A program made the position numbers and the translations under genes. A stretch of DNA of 64,000 nt, taken from Closterium sp. NIES-65 (taxonomy: Eukaryota > Streptophyta > Zygnematophyceae > Desmidiales > Closteriaceae). This document shows, in pieces, positions 20,858-29,622 of the stretch. Positions within the stretch are counted from its first letter, which is position 1, and each line of letters starts with the position of its first letter. Under the pieces are notes generated by a model. The model worked only from the letters and a program-made list of their open reading frames with translations. It did not search any database and was not told the origin of the DNA. The DNA is taken from assembly GCA_948144175.1 (NCBI GenBank), contig CANXME010000244.1:806001-870000 (forward strand), in the 5' to 3' direction.

Positions 20858-20983
20858 TGTAAAAGAATGAGGAATGAATGAACTAGGAAAGAGGTGGGTA
20901 CAAGTAGGAAAACCTAGAAGTGTTGTACCCCATATTGTCTACCCCACTACAGCCTACACAGACTATAGAATATAAGTGTGACA
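20858..20983 (-). repeat. E6 3' LTR (diverged subtype)
   Basis: 126 bp; on the minus strand TGTCACACTTATATTC to CATTCTTTTACA. Keeps the GTGGGGTAGAC and GGGGTACAAC core but is well diverged from the E3/E4 LTRs. It resembles the LTR at 29152-29275 only moderately, so those two may not be a pair. CAACT precedes it and no matching duplication was found. Confidence 0.75.
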
Positions 20984-21177
20984 CACCCCCATAGGCAAAG
21001 TGGAGGAGAACAAGAGGTCACAAGACCAGTCAAGCAAAGCAAGCTCAGGGTGGATCACAACATCACCACACAATCCGAGCACAAGAGTAAGGCTAAAAGG
21101 CCAGTTCACATGCAAGATCATATATATAAAGGTAAACATGCAAGTGCAGGTATAGAAAGATCACAGTACAAGCAAGG

Positions 21178-22299
21178 TCAAGAAGTGAGCGAGTGAGGCC
21201 AAGTAGGCACAAGACCTAACATAGTACAGAAGCGCTGATGATCACGAGGCGGAAGTGCCTTGGTAAAGATATCAGCAGTGTTGGCCTCAGAGGCCACGTA
21301 AGCAAGGCGCAGCTGACCACGCTGCTGCAGCTCACGAGCAAGGAAGTAGCGAAGAGCAATGTGCTTTGTTCTGTGCTCCAGTCTGTGCTCCCGACACAAG
21401 GCCAGCATGGCCTTGTTGTCTACGTACAGAACTGGAGGAGAACGAGGCGGCTCTCCAAGGTCAGTCAGCAGGTAGGTGAGCCAGCGTAGCTCCTGTGCAG
21501 CCATGGCCCCCGCGTAGATCTCAGCCTCACAGCTGGAGGTGAGAACAGAAGACGAGCGGGTAGTCCGCCACGAAACAGAGCCGGAGCCAAGGCTGAAGGT
21601 GTAACCCTGTGACGACCGCTGCGTAGCCTGGTTGTCAGCCCAAGAAGCGTCTGCGTGACCTGTGAGGACCACTGGACCTCGCCCTCCAAGCACAAGCCCC
21701 ATGCCCGACGTACTGCACAAGTAGCGCAACACCCTCTTCGCTGAAGCCATGTGCTCTAATTGGTGTCTCCCAAGAGCAACATAGCGTGCCAAGATGCTGA
21801 GAGGGTATGCAAGGTCAGGTCGAGTGCAGGTCATCAGGTACATGAGACAGCCAACAAGCTCTGGGTACGGGCCACTCGGCTCTACGGACTCATCCGAAGG
21901 CAGAGCTGAGAGCGAGTGGCGAGTAGACAGAGGAGTGGCCTGAGGCGAGGAGTACGTGAAGTCGAAGCGCTGAAGGACCTGCTGCACCATGTGTGACTGA
22001 GTCAGGGTAATGGTGCGCTGTGCTTTGTCCCGGGTGATCTGCAAGCCAAGGTAGCTGCGCATTTCACCAAGGTCTGTGCACGTATGTCTCTTCTGCAGCT
22101 CGGACTTCACGTGGGCGAGTTCAGCAGTGTCAGCAGTGGCAAAGACCAAGTCGTCGACGTACACAAGGATGTAGAACGGTGGCAAAGAGGTGTCGGTGTG
22201 CAAAAACAGCGACGGGTCGGCTGTAGAAGGAGCAAACCAAAGAGCCACAAGTGTAGTCCTTAGTGTGTCGTGCCACTCACAGGGCGCCTGGCGGAGACC
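21178..22299 (-). CDS. E6 RT catalytic region and RNase H
   Basis: The frame is open from the TAA at 22300 to the family's natural TGA (21178-21180); the first Met is at 22248. It contains the catalytic YVDDLVFATADTAELAHV, LGLQITRDKAQR, LSTRHSLSALPSDESVEPS, LMYLMTCTRPDLAYPLSIL, RNase H blocks GHADASWADNQATQ, SSCEAEIYAGAMAAQELRW, LYVDNKAMLALCREHRLEH and VASEANTADIFTKALPPRD, ending WPHSLTS. The thumb and RNase H parts look intact. The N-terminal RT lies across the TAA in the same frame. Confidence 0.88.
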   Translation of the reverse strand, partial: GLRQAPCEWHDTLRTTLVALWFAPSTADPSLFLHTDTSLPPFYILVYVDDLVFATADTAELAHVKSELQKRHTCTDLGEMRSYLGLQITRDKAQRTITLTQSHMVQQVLQRFDFTYSSPQATPLSTRHSLSALPSDESVEPSGPYPELVGCLMYLMTCTRPDLAYPLSILARYVALGRHQLEHMASAKRVLRYLCSTSGMGLVLGGRGPVVLTGHADASWADNQATQRSSQGYTFSLGSGSVSWRTTRSSSVLTSSCEAEIYAGAMAAQELRWLTYLLTDLGEPPRSPPVLYVDNKAMLALCREHRLEHRTKHIALRYFLARELQQRGQLRLAYVASEANTADIFTKALPPRDHQRFCTMLGLVPTWPHSLTS

Positions 22300-23278
22300 T
22301 TAGACTGGACGCCGGAGGCTCCACTGGGTACCAGGAGGAAACGACCCAGTGAAGCCAGGTGGGCGGCGCAGCCAGATCTCCTCGTGCAAGCTGCCCTGCA
22401 GAAAAGCTGTGCTGAAGTCAAGAGAGTGTAGCTCGTAGTCGCGCTGCGCTGCTATGTGCAGCAGCACCCGAAGAGTGGTCATCTTTGGGGTGGGAGAGAA
22501 GGTCTGAAAGTAGTCAACTCCCTGCCGCTGACTGAAGCCTCGAGCCACATAACGCGCCTTGAAGACAGGCGGAGAACCCGGCGACCGCTTCACCCTGAAA
22601 ATTCACATGCCACTGACGATGTTCACCCCAGGTGGGGGAACCTCGTCGACGTGGGTGCCTGTGAACTTCCAGGAAGCCATCTCTGCGTCCATGGCTGACT
22701 GCCACTGAGAGGAGTAGGGACCCTCGATCGCCTCAGCGTACGATCGAGGAGTCGGGATGTCTGGTGCATCCGGGTCTCCCTCAGGGGCAATCAGCGTGGA
22801 CACGAGATGAGGCAAGGCAACAGCAAAACACTGGAACTCCTCCTACCTGTCCTCATGGACGTCCGTGCTAAGAGCACACTCACCTCCGACGGACAGAGGA
22901 CAGACAGACTCAGACCCAGCAACAAGACCAGTGGCGTAGTCTAGACGACAGCGAGCAGCAAAGTCGACAAGTTCAGCAACTATGGCAGACGCAGCAGTGG
23001 ACTCAAAGGAAGGGTCAGTGACAACAGTAGCCAGCAGACGCGTGATAATAGGACTGGCAGCACGAAGAGAGTCAGACTCCGGGTCAGCAAGAACAGGAAG
23101 AGAGGACTCTAGAGGAGACGGCAACGTGACACGCAGAGGAGCAGTGGAAGGACGCAGTGCCATCTCGTGTGTGCCTGGGACCGCAGGAGGAAGCGAACGC
23201 GGAGCATGACGACTAGAGCGAGCAGCACGAAAAGGCGACACAAGGACGAGTCGCAGACTCACGACGCTCAGCAAGACC
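22300..23278 (-). pseudogene. E6 linker end and RT N-terminal part, interrupted
   Basis: In one frame: MALRPSTAPLRVTLPSPLES, ELVDFAARCRLDYATG, then TAG 22843-22845 after HEDR (Gln in sisters), then PHLVSTLIAPEGDPDAP to VNIVSGM and TGA 22603-22605 (Trp in MWIFRVKR), then KRSPGSPPVFKARYVARGFSQRQGVDYFQTFSP to RRPV and TAA 22300-22302 (Tyr of VYGLRQ). A frameshift near 23275 separates this from the upstream linker. No product expected. Confidence 0.8.
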
Positions 23279-23887
23279 TCAAGTAGGACCAGTGTAGGGA
23301 GAAGGAGCAGGTAGTGGGGAGGCGGGCTGTAACTGTGACTGCGGCTGGACAGGCTGCGGACACCCTAAGGGAGGAGCAGGACTAGTAGAAGGTGGGAGAC
23401 CAAGAAACTGCTCAAGGAGCGGAACAAAGTACGGCCGCGGCCGCACAGTGCCTCCAGAACTAGCAAGGACAGCACCAGTACCCCCAGCGGCAGCACCAGA
23501 GCCAGCAGTACCTCCTCCTCCAACAGCGCCAACTCCAGCACCCTCAGAAGCACTAGCGCCAGCAGAACCACCAGCGCCAACACCCCCAGCAGCTCCAGCT
23601 CCAGCAGGACCGGCAGCTCCAATACCGCCAGCAGCTCCAGCAGTACCTCCAGCAGGACCAACTCCAGCAGCCCCAGCAGCACCCCCTGAACCTGCAGCTC
23701 CAGCACCGCTAGTACGAGTACCTCCGGGATCAGCAGCAACAGTAGTACCTCCAGCTCTAGCAGCACGGCTCCGGCGCCCGGAAAACCACTCGCGCAGCTC
23801 CTGTGGAGAGAGTGGCTCCCGCCTTGACGAAGCACCGCGAGCGGCCACACGAGCAGACCCAGCACCCCCAGGCTCCGCACCCCCAGG
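23279..23887 (-). pseudogene. E6 integrase-RT linker, second part
   Basis: SSRREPLSPQELREWFSGR, then a Gly/Ala-rich region (AGGTTVAADPGGTRTSG type) and RPRPYFVPLLEQFLGLPPS, ending PYTGPT at TGA 23279-23281. The TGA replaces a Gly codon (GGA in E1, E3, E4 and E5) and is found at the same codon in E7. It is bounded upstream by TAG 23888 in the GGAEP repeat. Confidence 0.75.
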
Positions 23888-26800
23888 CTAAGAACCCCCA
23901 AACTCAGCACCCCCAGGCTCAGCACCCCCAGACTCAACACCCCCAGGCTCAGCACCCGTGGACTCAGCACCCCAAGGCTCCGCACCCTCAGGTCCAGCAC
24001 CTCCAGACCCGGCACCCGCAGGCTCAGCACCTCTAGCAGCACCAGAGTTAACAGCTACCTCGACAGGCTCGACTGCGTCTACCTGGGACACACCTGACGG
24101 GGCAGGACCTTGAGGGGGGAGGGGGTCTACCGAGGGAGGACCTGGCGCAAGGAAAAGCGGCGGCGGGGGGAGGGGCGCAGTACGGTAGGGGAAGAGACGG
24201 TAGTAAGGCACCGACTCATCAAAGGTGACGTCTTGGGAGGATAGAACACGACGCGAGGTGGGGTGGTAAAACTGCCACCCAGGCGTGTCAGGGGGGAAGC
24301 CAAGGAAGACCCAGGGAACAGCATGGGGGGACAGCTTGTCTGCATACAAGTCGCGAACAAACGCCCGAGATCCCCAGACCCGAAACGCAGATGCATCGCC
24401 AACCTTCCCTGTCCACCGTAGGGTGGGGGAGGTCTCTGGCAAGGAGACCAGGGGCTGGAGGTTGAGCTGATGCGCTGCGTACTGAACCGCAAACGGCCAC
24501 AGAAAATGGGGGGCAGCCGCATGGATCATGGAAGTACGAGCGACGTCCATGACCATGCCAATGCGGCGCTCAGCAATCCCATTTTGCTGTGGAGAGGCCG
24601 GAAGCGTGATGGTCTGGCAGATGCCCTGTTCTCGACAGAAGGCTCCCAAACGGGCAGAGGAAAACTCCCCGCCTCTGTCAGAGTGCAGACGAAGAACAGG
24701 AAAGTCCGAGCCAAAACTCTCTCTGAGCTGGACACGAGCTGCGCGGATCCAGTCGATCAACACCTCAGTGACCTCGCCCTTGATGCGCAAGGGGAAGACT
24801 GTGGTGTAACGCGAGTAGTCGTCAACCACCAACAGGAAGTAACGCTCGTGACCCTGGCCACGGACGCGGGCGGGGCCCCACACGTCCATGTGAAGAGTCT
24901 GCAGCGGAGCCTCTGTCGGATGAAACTCGGAGGAGTGAGGGGCGGCGCGCTGTCGCCCCTCGACGCAGGGGACGCAGGTAGGGGCAGGCCCCGGAGGTAG
25001 GGGAGGGAGAGACCGGGGGAGACCAGAGACAAGGACACGGGAGGCCATGCCTCGGAGACGAGGCAGGGAGGGATGACCAAGGCGTTGGTGCCAAAGGAGA
25101 GTCTGGTGGGACAGGAGACGACATGAGCAGGGAGAAAACTCAGGACCAGACCTGGACGCTGCAGCAAACACCTGACTCGACGCAACTACCTGACCAGACT
25201 CAGCCGTCGGAGGAGACTCAGTAGTAAGTGTGTACAGGCTCGACCCTGGCTGACGGGTGAACGTGGCCAAGTGTCGGCCTATCCGAGCACACGTGCAGTG
25301 GGTCACCCGCTGACTCGCAGGAGTGAACTGGTCAACCCCCCTATCCTGTAGGTCAGCTCCACTCACCAAGTTCGTGGGGAGGTAGAGACCGGACAGGGTG
25401 CCAGAGGGGGCTGCCGGGCACGGTAAGACAGTGGAGAAGCTAGCAAGGACAAGACCCCGAGAGGGGTCCGCCAGGGAGACCGCAACCGGCCGACTAAGTG
25501 GCGTAATTGTGGTGCGGTCTCGAAAGATAGAGCGGGAAGCACCCAAGTCAAGGGTGAAGGTGTGTAAGGCTTGAGCCGACGTAGTACCTGAGAGAGTAGA
25601 CTCACCAGCACCTGGGGCAGAAGACGCACTAGCACCTAGAGCAGCAGCCTCACCAGCACCTAGAGCAGCAGCCTCAATGCCCGGGTCAGGCGGAACACAC
25701 AGGTAACAGTCACCCTCAACACTATCAGACACAGCATACATGGCAGCAAGAATAGCATCATAGTCAAGATCAAAGATAGCAACCCCCGCCCTAGACAGCT
25801 CTCCCCAGCGAGGGATCTCGGAGGCCCCAGGGAACTGGTGTCGCCACGCGTCCGACAGGCGACCAAAGCAGCGCTGGGTGGAGTGCGGGCCCCCGCACTG
25901 CTCACCAGCGAGGTCGCCGGTACGGAGGACGTAGGTGCAGGGACTAGTACCCCCACTGCGCTGACGCGCAGCATACCACTCACGAAGTTGCTGAGGGGAC
26001 AGGGTCTTACGACTACGCTGCTGCTGCTGACGCGGACCACCACGGGACCCACTCCTCTGCAAAGAGCCGCGACCAGCTCCACCGCTACCGCCGCCGCCTT
26101 CGCCACCTCCGCTGCCTCCTCCACCTCCGCCTCCTCCGCCGCCTCCGCTCCCTCCGCCACCGCCGCCGCCTCTACTGCCTCCACTGCTGCCACCGACACC
26201 TCCACCCCCGCCACCACTCCCACCACCACCCCCACCCCCTCCACTCCCTCCACCACCACCTCCACCGCCCCCGCCAGCCCCTCCAGCGCCATTGCCCCCC
26301 TTGCCCTTGCCGGTGCGGCATCTCCCGCTAGGGGCAGACGGAGCGCCGACCGACTCGAAACCAACGAGGTCGACCGCAGCAGCAGAAGCAACAGAGGGCA
26401 AGAGGGGGGAGGGGGAACACCCCTCAAAGACGAGGGTGCAAGGGTTTCCACGAGAGGCTCCAACAACGACTATGCTCTTCTCTGCTACTAGGAGGCGCTC
26501 CTCGAGGAGGTCAACGGTGAGTGTGGTGGGGCAAACTGAGAGGAAGTGGTCCCTGACTAAGCGAAGGGAGTCAGGGAGCCGGGTGACTATGTAGTAGAAG
26601 GTGATGTACATGGGGGGGGGGGGTTTCTCGGCACAGAACTCAGCAGGAAGCGCAGCGCGGTAGCGAGTGTCACTAGTGCGAAGGTGCGTAATGAGGTCAG
26701 CGACTTTGGGAAAGGCAGCAAGGTCAGGGAACAGGTACGGCAGCATGAGGCGGCTAAGCGCAGTAGTGGCAGGGGAGGAGTAGCGTGCAACTACAGCGTC

Positions 26801-26992
26801 GTACAAGCTCTTAGCTCTCTTGTACTGGCTAAAGTGCGCACGCTCAGTGGTCGGTAAGTGGCGACGCATAGCAAGGCGGGCAGTAGCATCGCGTGTGGCC
26901 CACTGTGAGCAAACAGTGCTGTCAGCAGTAGCAGGCGGGGCAGGAGAGACATTAGAGGTGAGATCGAACAGAGAGAGTCCGTCTGCCCTATC
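23888..26992 (-). CDS. E6 Gag (most), protease, integrase
   Basis: Open for over 1030 codons in one frame; the first internal Met is 26869 (MRRHLPTTERAHFSQ). Order: remainder of Gag domain, RCRTGKGKGGNGAGG and a glycine tract (about 26270-26090), short poly-Gln, zinc knuckle GPCTYV-like (SPCTYVLRTGDLAGEQCGGPHSTQRC, all Cys/His present), protease LDLGASRSIF (DSG changed to DLG, so probably inactive), GAG-pre-integrase QRLGHPS with CVPC, integrase MDVWGP, HSDRGGEF, NGIAERR, and a GGAEP-type linker. It ends at TAG 23888-23890 in the linker. The upstream Gag start (27085) is separated by TGA 26993. Confidence 0.87.
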   Translation of the reverse strand, partial: DRADGLSLFDLTSNVSPAPPATADSTVCSQWATRDATARLAMRRHLPTTERAHFSQYKRAKSLYDAVVARYSSPATTALSRLMLPYLFPDLAAFPKVADLITHLRTSDTRYRAALPAEFCAEKPPPPMYITFYYIVTRLPDSLRLVRDHFLSVCPTTLTVDLLEERLLVAEKSIVVVGASRGNPCTLVFEGCSPSPLLPSVASAAAVDLVGFESVGAPSAPSGRCRTGKGKGGNGAGGAGGGGGGGGGGSGGGGGGGGSGGGGGGVGGSSGGSRGGGGGGGSGGGGGGGGGGGSGGGEGGGGSGGAGRGSLQRSGSRGGPRQQQQRSRKTLSPQQLREWYAARQRSGGTSPCTYVLRTGDLAGEQCGGPHSTQRCFGRLSDAWRHQFPGASEIPRWGELSRAGVAIFDLDYDAILAAMYAVSDSVEGDCYLCVPPDPGIEAAALGAGEAAALGASASSAPGAGESTLSGTTSAQALHTFTLDLGASRSIFRDRTTITPLSRPVAVSLADPSRGLVLASFSTVLPCPAAPSGTLSGLYLPTNLVSGADLQDRGVDQFTPASQRVTHCTCARIGRHLATFTRQPGSSLYTLTTESPPTAESGQVVASSQVFAAASRSGPEFSPCSCRLLSHQTLLWHQRLGHPSLPRLRGMASRVLVSGLPRSLPPLPPGPAPTCVPCVEGRQRAAPHSSEFHPTEAPLQTLHMDVWGPARVRGQGHERYFLLVVDDYSRYTTVFPLRIKGEVTEVLIDWIRAARVQLRESFGSDFPVLRLHSDRGGEFSSARLGAFCREQGICQTITLPASPQQNGIAERRIGMVMDVARTSMIHAAAPHFLWPFAVQYAAHQLNLQPLVSLPETSPTLRWTGKVGDASAFRVWGSRAFVRDLYADKLSPHAVPWVFLGFPPDTPGWQFYHPTSRRVLSSQDVTFDESVPYYRLFPYRTAPLPPPPLFLAPGPPSVDPLPPQGPAPSGVSQVDAVEPVEVAVNSGAARGAEPAGAGSGGAGPEGAEPWGAESTGAEPGGVESGGAEPGGAEFGGS

Positions 26993-27085
26993 TCACTGTA
27001 GGATCAGCTGGAGGTCATCGATCCAGACCTCAAAGTCAACAGCACGACCCTCAGCATCAAAGGTAAGGACACTGGGGGTAGCCAT
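26993..27085 (-). pseudogene. E6 Gag N-terminus before TGA
   Basis: MATPSVLTFDAEGRAVDF, then EVWIDDLQLILQ and TGA 26993-26995, where sister copies have Cys (QCDRAD). Same frame as 23888-26992. It gives the true start of the E6 polyprotein. Confidence 0.8.
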
Positions 27086-27393
27086 GACTGCAGTGGCCTA
27101 GCAGGGAGTGATCTCACCAGTCCGAGTAAGTAGGGCCGGGGCGCGTCGGTAGGAGCAGTAGGGGCTCAACGGCAGGGCGGCTCGGCGGCACGGCTGCTGG
27201 GCTGCTCGGCGGCACGGCTGCTGGGCGGCTCGCCGGCTCGTCTGCTGGGCGGCTCGGCTGCTGGGCGGCTCGGCGGCTCGGTTGCTGGGCGGCTCGGTTG
27301 CTCGGCGGCTCGGCTGGGTGGCTCGGCTGGAGGGCGGCTCAGCTGCTGGGCGGCTCGGCGGCTTGGTGGCTCAGCTGCTCAGCTGCTGGGCGG
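27086..27393 (-). other. E6 leader fragment
   Basis: On the plus strand it is rich in GGCGGCTCGGC units (GGCTCGGCTGCTGGGC type). Homologous to the start of the leader in E6b (28137-28440). It breaks off at the D' LTR. Confidence 0.7.
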
Positions 27394-27536
27394 TGTCAGA
27401 ATGTTATTGTTCTCTAGCTTGCAGTGGGGTACTCTATAGCGAGTTCAACCCCTTAGGGTTTCCTATATGTATCCTGCTGCTTTCTAGTGAACCCCCCTTT
27501 CTTCATTCTAAACTTTACTACCTTCTAATCTTCACA
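27394..27536 (+). repeat. D' LTR
   Basis: 143 bp, TGTCAGAATGTTATTG to CTAATCTTCACA. Shares the TAGCGAGTTCAACCC core with the D LTRs but lacks the TAGCTAGG hairpin segment. Confidence 0.75.
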
Positions 27537-27962
27537 TGCTATCAGAGCAGGTCGATCCCCTTGGGTCGATCCTGTGGGTGGGCTCACCACCTCATTGCTT
27601 CCGCTGCTACTGCTACTCTCTGTGTTGCACGCCCCGTGGCGTGCAACGGATTTTTCATCCCGCCGCGCGCTCGGAGCGTGCGGCGGTTTTTTTCCCGCCG
27701 TGCGCCCCGAGGCGCGCAGCGGTTTTCTGCCCCGTCACTCCGCGCGTCGCTCTCGGGAGGAGCTGCGACGGGCGACTAGGACCCGCGCGTCGCCCTCTGT
27801 TGCCCATCGTGGCCTGCGCGCGGCCCGTACAGCCTGCGCGCGGCCCGTACGGGCTGCGCCAGGCCCGCGCGCGGCCCGTACGGGCTGCGCCAGGCCCGCG
27901 CGCGGCTCGGGCCGCCTGCGCGCGGTTCGGGTGGCTGTGCAAGGCCCGTGGGCGGCCCGTGA
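27394..27962 (+). mobile_element. D': 5' end of a non-autonomous LTR element
   Basis: An LTR (27394-27536) followed by PBS TGCTATCAGAGCAGG (27537-27551) and a GC-rich leader closely similar to 39889-40370 of element D (CTTCCGCTGCTACTGC, CTCTGTGTTGCACGCCCCG and CGCGCGGCCCGTACGGGC repeats). It has no 3' part: at about 27963 the sequence switches to minus-strand gag of E6b. No long protein domain recognised. Probably a relic left by recombination between elements. Confidence 0.75.
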
Positions 27963-28136
27963 GGCAGTGTTGTCAACAGTAGCAGGTGGGGCAGGGGAGG
28001 CACCAGAGGTGAGGTCGAACAGAGAGAGGCCGTCTGCCCTATCGCATTGGAGGAACAGCTGGAGGTCATCGACCCAGACCTCAAAGTCAACAGCACGACC
28101 CTCAGTGTCAAAGGTAAGAATACTGGGGGTGGCCAT
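27963..28136 (-). pseudogene. E6b Gag N-terminus, fused into D' sequence
   Basis: MATPSILTFDTEGRAVDFEV, then WVDDLQLFLQCDRADGLSLFD, all as in intact Gag. The homology ends after about 58 residues (TVDNTAS) and the frame runs on into GC-rich D' leader until a stop near 27735. The fused tail is Arg/Ala-rich and not a known domain. Confidence 0.75.
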
Positions 28137-28189
28137 GACTGCAGAGGTCTAGCAAGGAGTGAGCTCACCAGTTGTGTAAGTAGGGCCGG

Positions 28190-29090
28190 GGCGCCCCGGT
28201 AGGACTGGTAGCGGCTCGACGCCAGGGCGGCTCGGCTGTCGGGCGGCTTGGCGGCTCGGTTGCTGGGCGGCTCGGCGGTCGGGTGGCTCTGCGGATTGGC
28301 TGCTGGGCGGCTCGGCGGCTTGGCTGCTGGGCGGCTTGGCTGTCAGGCGGCTCCGTGGCTAGGCGGCTCGGCTGCTGGGTGGCTCGGCGGCTCTGCTGCT
28401 GGGCGGCTCGGCGGCTCTGCTGCTGGGCTGCTTGGTAGAGGCGGCGTTGGGGCCGCTAGGGGCAGCGACGGGGCCGCTTAGGGAGGGGAGCAGCGACGGG
28501 GCCGTGTAGTGGCGGCGACGGGGCCGCGTAGGAAGGGGGGTGGCGACGGGGCCGCTAGGGGCGGCGACAGGGCCGCGTAGAGGCGTCTTCGGGGCCACTT
28601 AGGGGCGGCGACGGGGCCGCTTAGGAGCGGCAGCGGGGCCGCTTAGGGGCGGCGACGGGGCCGCGTAGGGTGGGAGGCGGGCGACGGGGCCGCTAGGGGC
28701 GGAAACGGGTCCGAGTAGGGGCGGCGACAGGGCCGCGTAGGGTGAGAGGCGGCGACGGGGCCGATTGGGGCGGCAACGGGGCCACTAGGGGCGGCGACGG
28801 GGCCGCGTAGGGGTGGTGACGGGGCCGCGTAGGGGCGGTGACTGGGCCGCGTAGGGTAAGAGGCGGCGACGGGGCCGCTAGGGGCGGCGACGAGGCCGCT
28901 AGGGGCGGCGACGGGGCCGCGTAGGGGCGGCGACGGGGCCGCGTAGGGTGAGAGGCGGCGACGGGGCCGCTAGGGGCGGCAACGGGGCCTCGTGGAGGGC
29001 GGCGACGAGGCCGCTATGGGCCACTAGGGGCCTGGAAAGGGCGGCGAAAAAGGCGCGCCTCGGGCAAGAGCGACTGGCGCTCCGGGCAGA
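28190..29090 (-). repeat. E6b leader minisatellite
   Basis: On the plus strand a block of GGCGGCTCGGCTGCTG-like units (28220-28440) is followed by many copies of GGGGCCGCGTAGGGGCGGCGAC-like units (about 28440-29040). The leader is about 1 kb, as in the complete elements. Confidence 0.8.
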
Positions 29091-29151
29091 GAAGAAAATT
29101 TCAGTGGTGAGCCTAAGGAAGCGTTCCCACTAGGGAACCTGCTCTATACCA

Positions 29152-29275
29152 TGTGCAGAATGAGGAATAAATGAACTAGCACAAGGTTGGGTACAAGTAG
29201 GAAACCCTAGGAAACTGTACCCCATAGTGTCTACCCCACTATAGCCTTGACAAGCTATATGATATGAGTTTGACA
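29152..29275 (-). repeat. E6b 5' LTR
   Basis: 124 bp on the minus strand, TGTCAAACTCATATC to CATTCTGCACA. The PBS next to it (29137-29151) reads TGGTATAGAGCAGG with one base missing from the consensus. One base separates it from the E7 target-site duplication. Confidence 0.78.
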
Positions 29276-29276
29276 G

Positions 29277-29281
29277 TAGGC
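29277..29281 (+). repeat. E7 target-site duplication, left copy (TAGGC)
   Basis: TAGGC precedes the left LTR and recurs at 36751-36755 after the right LTR. Confidence 0.9.
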
Positions 29282-29412
29282 TGAGAAAAGTGAGAACGAG
29301 AATGATGAACTATGAATGAACTGAGTACAAGTACTAACCCTAATTGGGTTGTACCCCTTATGGGCTATCCCACTATAGCCTACACAATAATCACAAGCTA
29401 TATGTTCTGATA
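29282..29412 (-). repeat. E7 3' LTR
   Basis: 131 bp, TGAGAAAAGTGAGAACG to TTCTGATA on the plus strand. Its last bases (TGATA) differ from TGACA in the other copies. CACCCCCATAGG follows as the polypurine-tract complement. Confidence 0.92.
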
Positions 29413-29622
29413 CACCCCCATAGGCAAAGTGGGGGAGAACAAGGGGTCACAAGACCAGTCAAGCAAAGCAAAGCAAAGCAAGCTCAGGGTGGATCACAAA
29501 GTCACCACACATTCTGAGCACAAGTTCAAGGCCACAAGGCCAGTTCACATGCAGGAGTACATATATATAAAGGACTAGACAAGCAAGAGCAGGTGTATAT
29601 ATATGCAACAGTACAAGCAAGG

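Larger units (their letters stand above)
20858..27393 (-). mobile_element. E6: Ty1/copia element lacking its own 5' LTR
   Basis: Reads on the minus strand from a leader (27393-27086) and Gag start (27085) through protease, integrase and RT-RNase H to a 3' LTR at 20858-20983. No LTR adjoins the leader: at 27394 the sequence changes abruptly to the plus-oriented element D'. The frame is broken by TGA 26993 (Cys position), TAG 23888 (Glu position), TGA 23279 (Gly), a frameshift near 23275, TAG 22843 (Gln), TGA 22603 (Trp) and TAA 22300 (Tyr). An old, inactive copy. Confidence 0.88.
27963..29275 (-). mobile_element. E6b: isolated 5' end of a copia element
   Basis: Minus-strand LTR (29152-29275), PBS, leader minisatellite and the first 58 or so Gag codons (28136-27963), then abrupt change to D'. 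It duplicates the 5' part of E6 (27085-27393), so two gag starts lie in tandem with D' between them. Confidence 0.78.

Noticed and set aside
27574-28152. Arg/Ala-rich frames (RPVRAAPGPRAARTG) in D' and D
   Set aside because: They come from a 42-bp GC-rich repeat and are open in several frames on both strands.
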